Assembly (NCBI RefSeq): GCF_958295425.1
Contig: NC_081143.1
Span: forward strand, 26,269,086 to 26,333,085
Length of the DNA: 64,000 nucleotides
Source: Solea solea
Lineage: Eukaryota > Chordata > Actinopteri > Pleuronectiformes > Soleidae
Reading direction: 5' to 3'
Shown here: in pieces, positions 1 to 12,374 of the stretch
Layout: each line of letters starts with the position of its first letter
Numbering within the stretch: the first letter of the stretch is position 1
The notes under the pieces: generated by a model
Seen by the model: the letters and a program-made list of their open reading frames with translations, nothing else
Databases searched by the model: none
What the model was told of the DNA's origin: nothing
Made by a program: the position numbers and the translations under genes

Positions 1-90
1 AGAGAAGGAAGAGTACAAGTCAGACAGGCAGGAAATGTGGAGATGAGAGCGAGATCATTATAATCATCATCTTTGTGCACGTTTCTGTGT

Positions 91-193
91 TGCATGTTCT
101 CCCTGGACTCCAGGCTCCTCCCACAGTCCAAAGACATGCAGCGGTTAATTGGACACTCTAAATGGACCATAGGTGTAAATGTGAGGGTGTGAT
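91..193 (+). repeat. V-SINE (mermaid/HE1-like) fragment, middle part
   Basis: The stretch contains the block of a fish V-SINE around 'cccacagtccaaagacatgc' followed by 'ggacactctaaatggacc'. It matches the middle part of the fuller copy at 32758 to 33083. The tRNA head is missing, so it is a truncated copy. Confidence 0.6.
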
Positions 194-345
194 TGATATA
201 ATTATATACTCACCTGGTGCTCCTGCAGACCAGCTCTGCTGCCCTGCCTTCATGGAGCAGCTCTGCCCCGCCTCTTTCCTGTAGCTGAACCACGCCCACC
301 ACCACAGGGGTTTTCATGATTGACATTTGACATTATTGCTGGCTC

Positions 346-383
346 CTGAATCTATATATATATGTATGTAAATATATATACGG

Positions 384-449
<66 letters not shown>

Positions 450-461
450 CGTGTATATACA
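346..461. repeat. (TA)n microsatellite
   Basis: An almost pure TA dinucleotide run with a few TATG interruptions. It produces spurious Tyr-Ile reading frames on both strands. Confidence 0.9.
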
Positions 462-529
462 CTCGCTACAAAAGGGCCAGGATTTAGTATCAACACCTCT
501 TTTTTTTGACAGAACGTGCCCTCAAGCAA

Positions 530-690
530 TTTTATCCATTCATCTTCTACCGCTTCATCCTCCACATGAGGGTCGCAGGAAGGGCGCTGGTCCAGAATCC
601 ACATGAGGCACTGGCCCAGCTGACATAGGGCAAAAGACGGAGTCACACCCTGGACCAGGTTGCCAGTCCATCACAGGCTCACACATAACT
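530..690 (-). repeat. V-SINE-like tail fragment, inverted
   Basis: The reverse complement reads as the common fish SINE tail: 'cctgtgatggactggcaacc', then a 'ccagggtgtgactccg' block, then an 'aagcggtagaagatg' end. The fragment at 91 to 193 lies in the opposite orientation, so the two look like remnants of separate insertions. Confidence 0.55.
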
Positions 691-1405
691 GTGCCGTGCT
701 GAGGCGAGGCGAGTCGAGCTAGTAGACAACAGAGACAAACAATCTTCCACCCTCATATCCACACCTACAGCAATTTGTTTTTGCAAATAACAGTTGGTCA
801 TTTCATTAAAGAAGTCATTAAAAATAATACAATTCATCGTGTGCTCACTGTTTATGTGGATAATTGCATTGGTGGGCTGGCAACACGTGCCACTTTGAGT
901 GTGTGCATCTGTTGTTTTATGTGACATGAGTATAGGGGGCGTGGCTCGACATGCTTAGTACTTTGTAGCACGCTACTAGCACCGCCTGCTAATGCATCAC
1001 AGTACAAAAAACAAGGTTAAAGGACACAGAAGTATGCAACTATTTGTGTTTTCATCAGCCTGACATATCTACTGATCTACTGACAACATAGACACTGCAT
1101 TGGATACATTCCTGTCCATTCATCTCTGTGTTATTCAGATTCTTTGCACTTTATTGGAGCTTTTGAAAGAAATTCCGAGTACATTTGAGTTGCAACCTTG
1201 TTCAAAATCTGCACCCACAATTCCCCAGGATGCATTAATCACTCGTTCACTCCCTCGTGGTTATTCTTACATATCCTGGGTTGAGTCCTCTGAAGTGCCG
1301 CCCACATCTTTTTGTCTCTTTATTTATTTCATTTCATTTATTCATTTTTTTTCACTCGTGAGTGAATTAAATATGTCTGTTGCTCTGACAGATGATTCAC
1401 CAGCA

Positions 1406-1425
1406 GAAAAAAAAAAAAAAAAAAG
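1406..1425 (+). repeat. Poly(A) tract
   Basis: A run of about 18 A residues. It may be the tail of an old retroposon, but no body is recognisable upstream. Confidence 0.6.
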
Positions 1426-2103
1426 GAACTAAAACAGGGACATTGTGGCCATTCAATCCTCTTAAAGAAAAACGGAAGATGGTGTGTGTGTATAAGAGAG
1501 AGAGAGGGAGAGAGATTAATACACTTACAATGGCTACTGTAAATCAACAATACTTTAATCAACATATTTCCTCATTTAGCGTTCTCATAAACATTGACTG
1601 CTCCTGTCAGCTTAAATGAAAAGGGAATTGATTGGCTGTCACTCAGCGCTGGATAAAAACAGTGTAAACCTTGTGCGAGCTACCTCGACAGTACAGCACA
1701 GTACAGTGGTTCATTATAGTTGTGTCAATAAAGCAACATTTTAAATGTGATCATCAGAGATCAGAGGGAGGACGAGGTAGGAGCGGAGGGGAGAGGGCGA
1801 GAAGGAAACAAAGAAGAGGTAAGGAACGGTGGTGTTTTATGAAGAGGACAACAAGGGCGGAGAGTTACGCAGCAGGTGGTGTAAAGGTAGAGAGGGTCAG
1901 AGAGAAAGGGACGGGAGAGAGAGGGAGGGAATGAGAGGGAATACAAGGAGGATCTGAAGCGCTCCACTCTCGGGTCTGGCCCATTGTCATGGTAACAGCA
2001 GTGAGGCGAGACGAGCGGCAGAAAGACAAACTGCCTCCCTCTCACTGTCAGTCTCTCACCCAAAGATTAGTAGACAGCTGAACTCAGTACCTGGTTGCAT
2101 CTG

Positions 2104-2136
2104 TCCTCCTCCTCCTCCTCCTCCTCCTCCTCCTCT
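2104..2136 (+). repeat. (CTC)n trinucleotide tract
   Basis: About eleven tandem CTC units, one of five GAG/CTC triplet tracts in the first 17 kb. Confidence 0.85.
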
Positions 2137-4029
2137 GAGTGACAGCACAGTGTGTGTGGTTTTGACCTTGTTCCTAATGCCATCAAACACAATGACACAA
2201 CTCACCTTTTCTTTTACAAACATCCACAGTAACATTTACACACGGTTTAGCTGTACATCAGAAATCCAACAGTGACTTCAGTACAATCACTGCCTTGCTT
2301 AATGGCAATGGGATAAAGCAATTTTACTTCAAGAATCATATGTTTTTACATTTAGCATTTAATGCTGCCGTGTTTTTGCGGTTTCACAGCACAGGCCTGC
2401 TTGCCTACTAAAAATGAAACGTTTAAGAGGCCAAAGACATGTTTTGTGAGGATGAAGATCTTGACTTTCAATCTTTGATGAGCCAAGTCTGAACAGTTCA
2501 TTCATGAGCCAATGGCCCAAACCCATTTCTCTGTTTTGCCCCTTGCCCCTTGCCCCTTGTTTATGGTATATACCTCCAAAAACTTCCAACTACTGCCACC
2601 TCCTGCTCTAAACTTCTGACTAAATGTCCTTAGTTGTCGAGTGTTGCCAGATCTCGCGAGAGAAACAAGCAACTGAGCTGATGAAAACAAGCCCAACACA
2701 AGCACAATGAGCACATGAGGGACTTAAACCAGCTTTTAACATTGTTTAACATTCTAAAACGGACGGGATGTGCAAATCAATATTAGACTGTTACATTGTA
2801 TACACAATAAACCTCTGATGGCGTTGCACACACACATAAATAGCATCCTGAACCCTGGATGTATTCCAGCTTTTAATGTGCTTATCTTGCTTTTTTTCTT
2901 CTTTCAGTTTTCCTTATAGGACCAAAGATTATGTCATAAAACCTCATTTTTTTCCGCTTGTCTCTCACCACTAAAGAAAGACAGTATAAAGTAGTGACTT
3001 AACAAATAATTACAACACAGAAACAGAAACTTCATCATAAGTGGTTTGTGCTCTGACAAACAAATGACTGAGTCTGAAGTTTTCCCACGTCAACAAACTG
3101 GAAAATAAAATACCGACCTACTCTACCTCTGAAAAAAAGCCCAAAGTCGCTTATGATGAGCGGACGTGGCAACAATGTAGCTGCTACTATTGCTTCATCT
3201 CAGTATTCCCGCCGCTCCCGTCTCACAGTTACAGCGCAGCAAAGATCAGAGCCCAGTGCATTATGGTCCGATGTTAGTGAAGCAGGAAGAGGGATGAAGA
3301 GGAAAGGTGTTTTACCACAGAGATCCCAGCAGAGATGCATCACATGCAGAGTGCAGCGGCTCCTGCAGCACGGAGATGAATGTGGGTAAGAATCGTAAAA
3401 ACGTCCCCCAGCACGGTAACAGATTACACAGCAACTTTAAAACGTCTGAGTCATCGCAGTGTCGTGTGGCGACTGGTTTGCCCGACTCCACGTCACTGTG
3501 GCTTTAGTAGGTGAAGTATAATAAAGGTGAAGATAATTGTAGCACATGGCGTCAATCATTAACTGGTTGTAGCATTTTTATTCATCCTCACTGTCACGTG
3601 AAGAATGAATCGTAGATCTCGAGGAAAAAAATTGGATGCTTTTATATAATGGAGGATGAAGATGAAGATGAAGATTGATGGCTTGTCTGGTTGACGACGT
3701 TAAATTTGTGTCAGTATTTGAGACCCTAAAGTTTCATAGATAAGGATCATGTGTGCATATACTTCTGTTCTTCTATTTTCTTTTGAACCTTTTAAATCCA
3801 AATCGTGCTTGTAATAAAAATGTGGCTATAGCTAGCCAGGAGGGGCCCAATAAAAGGAAACACCAATCCATTATGAGTTCATATTTTTTAGGAGTGCCAC
3901 ATTTTTGGTTTCTTTTTTTAATATATATTCAGCAGTCAGAGTTTGACTTATCGTGTTCAGTTTTAATTCTTCACCAGTCCACCAAGAAAGATTTCACATC
4001 ATATAATAAAGTACAGTAGGTGTGTAGCC

Positions 4030-4830
4030 ATGTTTACGAAATGCTAATCTGATCTGTGGTATGCCCCCTACAGGTGGGCCTCGAGTAACACCCCTTGTAC
4101 ACAGGTATACTGAAGGCCGCGCACGCCACAGCGTGCACCACATTGTGGACCCTGGTATACTTGCGCGTCAAGGTCCTGTAGGATCCCACTTTACCATCGG
4201 GTGGCGGTATAAGTCTGGACTCAGAGAATAGGACGCATTCCCCCCAAAGATGAGAAGAGAACAATGCTACAGCTCCCTCGGACACTGGTTCGAGCAGGGC
4301 AGTCGGGGTGTCAGCCGGTTCGTGGGTCACCAGGTCGAGGCTCGAGCGACTATCCTTGGCGACTACGTCTTCTGTTCCAAAATCTGGACTGCACACACAC
4401 AGCCTGTGTGTTGCCCAATGATGATACAATCTGTGTCATCCACACAGTGCACACGGACGTATACCAGGGCATTGAGATCGCCCTCCAACAAAACATGCCT
4501 ATGGGTCGTATTCAGAGCTTCGCCAATATGACCCATAGTTGTGTTTCATTTGGGACCGGATGGGAATACTCTATGTCTGGTTGTGTTGAGAATAGTAAAC
4601 AGTCTGAAAGTTTGAGGTCCAAAAAGAAAGTTGTGAGGTATGGGCGATGAACCTCATTGCCTTGCACAGAAAGCAGCATGTCATAACATTACAATTTTTT
4701 CGGTGGTTGCCCCCCCCCCCCGCCGCCCCCCTTGGAATAAGATTTCTTCTTCCACGGAAACAGAGCGACTACCTAATAGAGTGTCTCCACACAGGGCAGA
4801 CAGTAGGCAGGGTGGTCAAGGACCCACCTG
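4030..4830. other. Coding-like relic or unknown dispersed element
   Basis: This stretch is less AT-rich than its surroundings and is open for 128 to 131 codons in more than one frame, but it shows no domain I recognise. A segment near 4350 to 4398 (core 'cgactatccttggcgactac') recurs with small changes near 30430 to 30475, so at least part is a dispersed repeat. A degraded transposon or retroelement is the likely explanation, but this is inference. Confidence 0.25.
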
Positions 4831-5128
4831 ACCCTCGACTCCATTAGTCATCCCGGCCCCGTCCTCCTGCCGACACCTTCTCCCACAGACACGCACAGGC
4901 AGCGCGAGCCAGATGCGCCGTTGCCTCAGCAACAGGAATGTGAGCAAACTGCAGAACACGGGAGCGGAATGGCAGGATGGCCCAGGATGATGCTGGCATC
5001 TGTGGGGCTGCAGCGGAGCGCGTGCCGGTGGTGAAATGGAAAAATGTCAAGAGAGATTAGAGCAAAAGGGAGGCCGGGGGGGGGGCGGGGCAGGAGGTAT
5101 AGTCACAGACTGCAAAGCAATCTGTGAA

Positions 5129-5261
5129 GGTGTGTGTGTGTGTGTGCGTATGTATGTGTGCGTGTCAGACAGCGGTGTGTGTTAGTATGTGCAGGGAGAT
5201 GGATTTGTAGATGTGTGTTTTCATGCCTCACTGACTCGAGGCTCCGCCACCTGCCAGGATC

Positions 5262-5304
<43 letters not shown>
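5129..5304 (+). repeat. Two (GT)n microsatellites
   Basis: GT runs lie at about 5129 to 5165 (interrupted) and 5269 to 5304 (18 pure units). Between them is unremarkable single-copy-looking DNA. Confidence 0.85.
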
Positions 5305-5309
<5 letters not shown>

Positions 5310-5403
5310 GATGCATGTTCATGACACAGCTATACGATGTCCCGCGTCTGCACGTCATTTATTTGCCGTACGAGTCGTACCTCCGCAGAAAATCTATCAA
5401 TAA

Positions 5404-5490
5404 TTTTAAGATTCAAGATTCAAAGTGTTTATTGTCATATGCACTGTAAAAAAAAAACATCTTTCCCTGTACAATGAAATTCTTACTCCA
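5404..5490 (+). repeat. Widespread fish interspersed repeat fragment
   Basis: The text 'attcaaagtgtttattgtca' followed by 'tacaatgaaattcttac' is a phrase I know as a very common fish repeat end. Its class is not certain from the sequence. The AT-rich tract to about 5655 may be its tail. Confidence 0.45.
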
Positions 5491-6199
5491 AAAATACCAG
5501 CAAAAAGTAAACAAAGACATAGTTTTAAAAAATAGTATATAAATATACATATAAGAAAAATAATAAAATATTTAAAAAAAAGAAATATATATATACATAA
5601 AAAATATAAATATATATGTAAAAAATATATGTAGATATATATATGCATATATATTTTAAGTCAAGTTTTTGTTGACAGGAGGACATCCTTGTGATATTCT
5701 TAACTGCCTTTCACCTCCAGCAGTGACTGCTGCATGTTTTAAATAGTATTTTTACTATTTAAAGGTCCAACAAGCATCATTCAACCTTGCAAAATGTGAA
5801 AATAAACATGTATCAGTGTAGTAGTGATGTCTTCATGCAGAGAATGACGTCACACAGCATGTATGTGTGTGTGGGTTATTGAGCCACTGAAGTGTCCGTT
5901 AGTGATAATGAGTGAACTTGCACAGCAGCCATTTTGACAAGGTCCCGTTTGGATGTAAGGAACTGAATGACGACTTGAGTTCCTCGGTGTCAGGGTGCGT
6001 GCCGGTTCACTGTCACATCGTACCGGACTTTCATGAACAGAACAGAACCGTTGTTGAACGTGATCAGTATCATCTGTGCATTTGTAGCAGCATGTAGTAG
6101 CTAACGGGGCTGTGCTGGTCACACACTGGGGTTGAGGTCAGGACTGTATGTAACAAACAGGGGCCTCAGTGGAAGAGCCATAAACAGCCACAACGCTCT

Positions 6200-6236
6200 G
6201 GCTCCTCCTCCTTCTCCTCCTCCTCCTCCTCCTTCT
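6200..6236 (+). repeat. (TCC)n trinucleotide tract
   Basis: Tandem CTC/TCC units, slightly interrupted. On the minus strand they read as poly-Arg, which is not a gene. Confidence 0.8.
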
Positions 6237-6741
6237 GTGGCAGGAGAAGCTCGTTTGGCATTGCCAGAGAAGATTTGTTGAGTTTTTCATGGGCACAGCA
6301 AAACATACTCGAGTCTGCTGCTCAACCCACAAACGCACTGTGGTTTACCGGGCCTTGCTTCTTTAAATAACAACAGGTGGTGAGATGATGGTGCAGAAGG
6401 AGACTCCATGATGCAGTTTGAACAAAGAGAACATTATTGTTACGAGCCGTCATCGGTGCAAGCAGCTGCTTGAGAGAGCTTCAGCCGAATCGTAGAACAC
6501 GCTGGCCTGTCTACTGAGAAACCACATGTTGTAAAGATTGTCCGACATCATCGTGAAACTGGATGCCGTCCAGTTTCACTTCCAAAGAAAACCCTGGACT
6601 CATAAATAACTTGATGCATCCACGATGTTGTGTTCAGGGTGTTTGCCGATTGTGATTGCGCTTGTTTTGGTCTCACTTTTGATTTTAAACCTTTTCAGGA
6701 AATTTATGCAAATGATGTTGTGGCACCAACAGGCCATCAGC

Positions 6742-6776
6742 AGCAGGAGGAGGAGGAGGAGGAGGAGGAGGAGGAG
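6742..6776 (+). repeat. (GAG)n trinucleotide tract
   Basis: About eleven GAG units. They read as poly-Glu or poly-Arg depending on frame, with no splice sites or homology around them. Confidence 0.8.
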
Positions 6777-7110
6777 TGCACCGGAGAACATCCACTTCAC
6801 GATGAAACTGCGTTTCAGACGAGGATTAATCCACTGACGCTGGCTTTCTGCAGCCTGAAGGTCCTTAATGACTGATTGCAGGCTGCTTTGAAAAATTCCA
6901 AATCTCTCCTTTTTGTTGTGTGTTTTTTTTGTCTGCCATCTTTGTCAGGATCACCCGTAGTTGACATGTTAAAGAGTAAACATGTAACTACGCCTGTGAG
7001 CAATAATGAATGTATAGAAATAAATATAATATTATACTGTGTAGATCCGAGGCAGATCCTTTGCTTCTCTCACTTTATTTATTTAATGATCTATTATTCT
7101 CTTTTGTAGA

Positions 7111-7159
7111 TGTATGTATGTATATATACATACATACATACATACAGTATGTATATATA
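7111..7159. repeat. TATG/CATA inverted microsatellite (self-complementary)
   Basis: A run of TATG units leads into 'tatatata' and then CATA units, so the tract can fold on itself. Confidence 0.7.
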
Positions 7160-8345
7160 GTGTATATTTAACGATTAATATTATTTTATTTATTCATATT
7201 CACTTGCTTTTCCACATTTGTTTATTATAACTATTATATGAACATTATCATGATTGTTATTACTATGGTTGTTATATACGCACGCGCGCCGGTTGTCACA
7301 AATAATTGTCCCCGCAATGTGTCTATTTATATTATTTATGTTATATGTCTCTTTATGTATGTATGTAACCTTCGTTTATGTCACGTTGAAAATAAAAGTA
7401 TAAAAAAATTGAATAAATATAACATCATTGCGGCATTGGATTATAAAATCTGCCTTTAAACCTGAAAATAATTTGTATTATGCAACTAAAACATGGATTA
7501 TGTGTTTGTTTTTAGAATATACTGTAAATGTGAAGAAAGAGATGGAAAACATTTTATTTCTTATTGGTTTTTTTATGTAGTTATCTTGATTGTATTCAAC
7601 ATTTCCTGTACTTTCTGTGCTTCATTTGAATTTCCAAATCCAATTTTTATCACTTTATATTGTGATGTGAACAAAGTTTTCCTAAAAAGTATAATTTATA
7701 GTTTGTACTTTCCTGTGGCATCTGGCAAATTTGAACCTGCAGACTCAAACTGGAAAGAGCTCAATCAAGAAATGATTTTTCTCTCTCCTCCTCCTCCTCC
7801 GCCGCCGTCCTGTGTTGATAATGAATAATCTCTCGACAACAGCGCACTGACTTGCAAGAGTAGAAATAAAAAATGAATATAGTTTTATTCTAAAACCACT
7901 GCACATTATAAAACAAAAGTATTAAAATTAAAAGGCACGGAGGAGGCTTCACCGTCTCCAGCAAAGACATATTTTAACCCAGTGCACTCTGAATGGTAAT
8001 TCACAAGGTCATGTTCGTGCTCTTCCTCTGCAACGCTGTTTAAGTTTGTGCCGTTTCCAAATTCCCCCGTATCGTTTGAGCACTGAGTTTTACTTACTGC
8101 ATGTATAGGCAACCTCATTTAACCTCCAGTGGGTTACCGTGGTTACGGTATCTTATTTGTTGTCTCTTTTGATAAACACTCCACAAGTGTTAAGCGTCAA
8201 TAGAGTCACAGCAGTGAGCGATGAGTTTAAATGAGGTCCTGCAACAACACTCGAGAAACAGTTTTAACAGCCTCAGAGTTCACGTCAACACTGGCGCGGT
8301 GTTTGTGTGGGAACCACGAGTAAAGGGTTGAAATTATTACACTAT

Positions 8346-8780
8346 AACCGTGTTATTTAACCCTTAGAACACAGAGCTGCTTGTTTAAACGTACAGTACG
8401 TACAGAGGCGATAAGAACGTGCAATGTAGAGTGTGTTATATCCTTTTTTTCAGCACAATCTGAGGAATTTTCCCCAACTCTATAAACACACCTGAGCAAA
8501 AAGTACTCAAAGTGTTTAAAATCGGAATTCATTTGTAAAATTTGGAGTTCACTCGGCTCGTTTTTTATGAACAAAAACAAAAGAAAAGCGCATTTTGTGA
8601 CTTCTGCACAATTATTGCTACTTTATATCACAACTAAAAATGTGATATCAAATTAATCATAACTTAATCAAAACCTGTATTTTTTTAAAGCCTGAATATG
8701 TGACTTATAAACACACACACACCCCATGATGTCCATATAAGGAGTTAGTTGTGTATTATTCCCACGGCAAATTGACCATG
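8346..8780 (-). repeat. Dispersed repeat family B, copy 1
   Basis: The reverse complement matches 21330 to 21765. Shared landmarks are 'ttagaacacagagc' at one end, 'cagaggcgataagaa', 'tttttttcagcacaatctga' and 'cacacctgagcaaaaag'. Both copies can read the short peptide CAEKKDI, but neither has a sustained frame. This is an interspersed repeat of unknown class. Confidence 0.65.
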
Positions 8781-8784
8781 GGTG

Positions 8785-9035
8785 CACATTGAGACAAAAA
8801 CTAATGTTACTTTAAATGTGTTTTATACGGTTCAAATTTCAAATTTAACAAACAATCTGGTGTTCATGCACAACTACAGTGTGTTTTTTTTTGTTTTAAA
8901 TAAAACTTTTTGTCATTCTTCATTTTAAATAGTTAATAGACCATTTTAACATGCAGTAAATTGTAAATAACTGCCAGATATTGAAAGTAACGTTTATGGT
9001 TATGATTAAAATAAGGTTTTAAAACTTTGAATGAA
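8785..9035 (+). repeat. Dispersed repeat family A, copy 1 (partial)
   Basis: It shares 'gttactttaaatgtgtttta' and 'aactgccagatattgaaagt' with copies at 10930 to 11250 and, inverted, at 30495 to 30890. The 5' portion seen in the other two copies is missing here. Confidence 0.65.
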
Positions 9036-9380
9036 TCTGTGACATCAAGCTGGAATTGACAAAATATTATTTAGCACCACAAACTTCCATTCGTTCCAGC
9101 ATTTTAATCAAATTGTCCAAGCAGATACGAATAATTTATGTTCATATGGTGAAAAGAGAGAAGAAATATGAAGAGAATTACTGTATATTCCAGTTGGTTA
9201 AACTGTTCTTAAATGACATGACAACTTAGACGCTTTATCCTCTAATCTGGGGTGAGAGCTGTCGCCGACATCACCGAGCAATTTAAGCTCTCTCCTTTTG
9301 GAGGAGCGCCTCTCAGGTACAAGCTGCACAAACAAAACACTAATCCTGGAAAATCCAGCGCCTGTTACATACAGTGTTTT

Positions 9381-9410
9381 TTACACACACATACATATAT
9401 ATATACATAC

Positions 9411-9465
<55 letters not shown>

Positions 9466-9720
9466 CATACATATATATACACATATATACATATATACAC
9501 ATATATACATATATACACATATATACATATATACACACATATATACATACACATATATACATATATATACATACATACACATATACATATATATACACAC
9601 ATATACACATATATATACATACATATATACACATATATACATATATACATACACATATATACATATATATACATATATACACATATACACACATATACAC
9701 ATATACATATATATACACAC

Positions 9721-9786
<66 letters not shown>
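9381..9786. repeat. Long compound AT/AC microsatellite (about 405 bp)
   Basis: A compound array of (TA)n and (ACATAT)n/(CATACA)n motifs ends in a pure TA run of about 55 bp. It makes long but meaningless Tyr-Ile-His open frames on both strands. Confidence 0.95.
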
Positions 9787-9788
<2 letters not shown>

Positions 9789-10929
9789 TAGACTCTGCTG
9801 CTCCCTGGTTTAGTCTGAGCCGCAATGGAATCTGAAATAGGCTCGGCTGTTGAAAACTCGCTCTGCCTCTCAGAGCCAAATGAGGCTGGCAGAGGAGATA
9901 TATACGGTATGAAGTGAACACACACGCACACACACACACACACGCATACAAACATGGGCTAACCCGTCTTCTCCAGTCGTGTTCTTATGGCAACGAGAGG
10001 CCAGATTGACACGACAGGTGAGCGGTAATTGTGGGAAGGAAGCGGCAGACACTCGCTGTCAAGTGGAAGTTGCCCGGGACAAATTGGGGATAAACAACGC
10101 GCTTGGATCGGTGAGATGCCTCCCAGAAGGAAGCGGTTATTTTATTTTCTTACACACACACACACACCATGAGAAATGTCGCATTTGTACATTCTACAAG
10201 GACAAAAAGGATTATGGACGTATGAGGCTCCCTCTGTGCCGAGAACCAGCCGGACACACTGAGGCTCGCTCGTAAAGACGGAAGACAGCCAGTCTTGTAT
10301 AAAGTACTTGAAAGCAATACTTGAGTAAAAGTACAAGTATCTAACCAGAAAATGACTTTGGTAGAAGTTAAAGTTTACTGTACTTAAGTATTTATTTTGG
10401 CATCTTAACCATAAAAGCTAAAATCTAACCAAACAGTCTTTATGGACTTTAGTGCAGTCTGGACTTCACATGCATTTAAATGATAAATCATTTATCATTT
10501 ATGACGCCCCTGTTTTTCTGGATGGTGCATCACACCGAGATGAAAACATCTCAACTCTTTTTTCAGTGCCCTCTTATACACGGGGGGAGAGAAGTAGGTC
10601 AAACTTGTATTTGACCACTCTGAAAGAAACTGTGAAACTTTTTCTCTCCACACATATTGAAGAGTATTGATTTTTTTCCTGGTTAAATGTATACCAGGGG
10701 CGTGGGTAGAATGTAACAGGCCACAGGGGTCAAGCATGTGTGGTGACCCATCTGACACGGTTTTGAGGACAATCCTGCTTGTCATGGAGAATTTAAACTA
10801 AAAAGAAATACGATGTTCTTCTCTGACCCCAGGTTAGTTACTGTTACCTAACACTAACCACTTTTATAAACAACCCTGTTATTTCCTCATTTCAAGCTAA
10901 ATCAGTTCAATCTAAATCCGGAGTTGCAC

Positions 10930-11250
10930 ATTAAAGCCAATGTGTGGTTATTACGGTAATTCAAGAAGCTGGTGAATCAGCGTCTTTGTCACCAGAGAGA
11001 GGAGAGAGTTGGAAAAACACCTGTTACACAGTTTCCATCTTTTTTGTCTTGTTTTTGGTCATTGAGAAAAAAAACTCAAACAAATGTTACTTTAAATATG
11101 TTTTATACTGTTCATATTTCAAATCTAACACACATCTCAGTTTTTCTTCATTTTAAATTGTTATATACTATTTTTGTAAATAACTGCCAGATATTGAAAG
11201 TTATTGTGGAAATATTTTCTGGTCTTGTTATGGTTAAAATAAGCACCAAA
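10930..11250 (+). repeat. Dispersed repeat family A, copy 2 (fuller)
   Basis: It starts near 'ttattacggtaattcaag', continues through 'gtctttgtcaccagagagag' and ends near 'agatattgaaagttattgtg'. The same order appears inverted at 30495 to 30890, showing a mobile or dispersed unit of at least 320 bp. Confidence 0.7.
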
Positions 11251-12261
11251 AAAAGGCTACGGTATTTTGAGGCTCAGGTCTTTCATCTTAATTAATTCCT
11301 CGTATCTTTCCCTCTTCTCTCTCTTGTTCTCCACTCCCATTTCATTCCCCTGCTCCTTCTTCCTCATCCTCCCTCTGCCTCCCGACTTCATGACTCCTTC
11401 CCTCTTGTTTATTCTGTTTTTCCTGCACGACTCCTTTAACGTCTCTCTCTCTGTCTCTCTCTCCAATCTCCCCGGTCCCTCCATTTCCCTCCTGTCACTG
11501 GTGATCAGTCTCTGAATCTGTCCAGTCCACAAGAACACACTGTGACTGTTAATGCAGATGATAATGCACAGGAGCTGCGTTCATGCGCCACACTCAGGAC
11601 CCCCTCTCCCTCCGCCTATAAATCAGGCTTCTTCATTCATTAGTGGGGGGGGGTTTGCTGGCAGGCTGCTGCCTCTCTGTGGTTGCTGGCGGTACGCTTA
11701 ATGCAGCTCACAGCTGGGCTTTTTTTGGGTCTGTGGTGTTTTCATGATGGGGGGGGGGGATTATCCCAGAGCCCCAGGCCATCTGTCTCAGAGATTTTTT
11801 TGCTCCATTCCTCAAGTGGACCCCCCTCCTTTCTCTGCCTCCACCTTTACTCTCCTCCTGTTCAGCCTCCCCTCCTCCTGTTCAGCCTCCTCACCGGCGT
11901 TTCTCTGCTTCTTAGCGATAATTACTGCACTGTGAAAGGTCTCACAGAGCTCGCCTCGTCTCCATTTGCGAGTCAGGGCTGAACACATTTGCTTCATAGT
12001 TGTACTACAGTCAACAAACTGTGATGCTGCTTTTCTTCAAGCTGATGTCCTGATTCAGAGGAGGAATCTTTGAAGACTGTTGTCAACAAGTGGGGAAAAA
12101 AAACGCTCACAAAGCAGGTCCCGAACGTCCAAGACTGGATTTAGCACCGATCTCACGTGAGCTGAACACAAGTGTCTCCTCATGTGTCCTCAGGGGTCAC
12201 CTGTGATCTCTCTCGCTTCTCTGCTGGGACCATAATTCATAAAAATGACCATGCTATCATG

Positions 12262-12262
<1 letters not shown>

Positions 12263-12322
<60 letters not shown>

Positions 12323-12374
12323 CACATACATATATGTATATATATATATATATACATACATACATATATATACA
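12263..12374. repeat. (TA)n/(CATA)n microsatellite
   Basis: A TA run with CATA and ACAC interruptions of about 110 bp. Confidence 0.9.

Noticed and set aside
9252..9951. Overlapping open frames of 115 to 203 codons on both strands
   Set aside because: They read straight through an AT/AC microsatellite, giving only Tyr, Ile, His, Thr, Cys and Val repeats, with no domain or splice context.
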